A stretch of DNA of 13,556 nt from Chitinophagaceae bacterium (GTDB lineage Bacteria; Bacteroidota; Bacteroidia; Chitinophagales; Chitinophagaceae), in contig CANCKV010000024.1 of NCBI GenBank assembly GCA_947378615.1, positions 1 through 13,556 of the forward strand. The letters run 5' to 3'. A program made the translations under genes and the position numbers. Of the stretch, positions 13,047 to 13,556 are shown piece after piece. Position 1 is the first letter of the stretch. Each line of letters opens with the position of its first letter. The notes under the pieces are model-generated. The model was not told where the DNA came from, did not search any database, and saw only the letters and a list, made by a program, of their open reading frames with translations.

Positions 13047-13556
13047 ATGAATATTAAAGAAGAATTATTTGCAGATCATTCCAAACAGCAGGCAATTAAT
13101 GTTGCTAAATATGCCTGCGAATCGGAAGTTAATATGCAACAATTGATTGATTGTCTATTGAGTACGGATACAATTATTGCACAAAGGGCAGCTTGGAGTA
13201 TCGGATGGTCTGCAAAGCTTGACATAAATTCCATCTTGCCATTTCTTCATCTACTTATTCCTTTGATAGAAAGAAAAGATGTACATGATGCAGTCATTCG
13301 AAATACAATGTTGGTATTAGAGTCTATCGACATTCCTGAAGTATATCATGGAATAGTAATGAATGGATGCTTTAATTTCATAGAGAATCCTGCTACTGCG
13401 CCTGCTATAAAAGCATACTCAATGACAACCGTTTATAACCTTTCTAAACACTATCCTGAGATTTTGCAAGAATTAAAAACTATCATTGAAAATAATTGGG
13501 ATAATGAAACGCCTGCATTTAAAAGCAGAGGTAAGAAAATATTGAAATCAATAAAG
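13047..13556 (+). CDS. HEAT-like helical repeat protein, 3' end cut by window edge
   Basis: An ATG at 13047 opens a frame of 170 codons with no stop before the window ends. The protein is wholly alpha-helical in pattern. Residues 26-41 and 42-58 (AQRAAWSIGWSAK at 45-57) look like HEAT helices, followed by helix pairs at ~61-76, 80-94, 96-112 and 116-135 (APAIKAYSMTTVYNLSKHYPEI). The ending AFKSRGKKILKSI (157-169) resembles the natural C-terminus of similar small proteins in Chitinophagaceae, so few residues are probably missing. There is no signal peptide, membrane segment or catalytic motif. HEAT-type proteins are scaffolds for protein contacts, and no partner can be named. The gene diverges from the chitinase gene. 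Confidence 0.8.
   Translation, partial: MNIKEELFADHSKQQAINVAKYACESEVNMQQLIDCLLSTDTIIAQRAAWSIGWSAKLDINSILPFLHLLIPLIERKDVHDAVIRNTMLVLESIDIPEVYHGIVMNGCFNFIENPATAPAIKAYSMTTVYNLSKHYPEILQELKTIIENNWDNETPAFKSRGKKILKSIK

Overview
The window looks like chromosomal DNA of a Bacteroidota bacterium, most likely of the Chitinophagaceae type. The reasons are AT-rich sequence, TAnnTTTG-like promoter cores, few Shine-Dalgarno sites, a secreted protein with a C-terminal type IX secretion (T9SS) sorting domain, and family-specific protein signatures. The genus cannot be fixed from the sequence alone. No tRNA, rRNA, CRISPR array, transposase or phage gene was seen.

Left part (1-4150). The 5' end of a response-regulator gene (minus strand) diverges from mgsA, methylglyoxal synthase (plus). 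mgsA converges on a two-gene minus-strand unit: an AmgK-like sugar kinase fused to a RapZ C-terminal domain, then a MurU-like nucleotidyltransferase. Together these look like an amino-sugar or MurNAc salvage module (kinase, then uridylyltransferase) carrying a built-in domain related to the GlcN6P-binding half of RapZ. Next comes a coiled-coil plus PD-(D/E)XK nuclease-like gene whose 3' end is broken by two compensating frameshifts.

Middle (4150-8360). A 606-residue secreted LRR protein with a duplicated module and a T9SS tail is followed by about 1.5 kb without an intact gene. That stretch holds a decayed reading frame, several palindromic repeats, and a striking array of about ten 21-bp units just upstream of an orphan 222-residue gene. 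The orphan gene ends at a strong 18-bp hairpin terminator.

Right part (8368-12568, minus strand). A GH19 chitinase is followed by a tight three-gene set: a secreted glucosaminidase-like protein, a membrane-anchored SGNH hydrolase, and an AlgI/PatA-type MBOAT O-acetyltransferase. The last two look like an acyl-transfer pair for an extracytoplasmic glycan, and the glucosaminidase points to peptidoglycan or another GlcNAc polymer as the target. A HEAT-like protein runs off the right edge.

A common thread is amino-sugar and cell-wall metabolism: MurNAc/GlcNAc salvage, glycan hydrolysis and glycan O-acetylation. Several starts were reassigned: two genes use TTG starts, and three need internal ATG starts.
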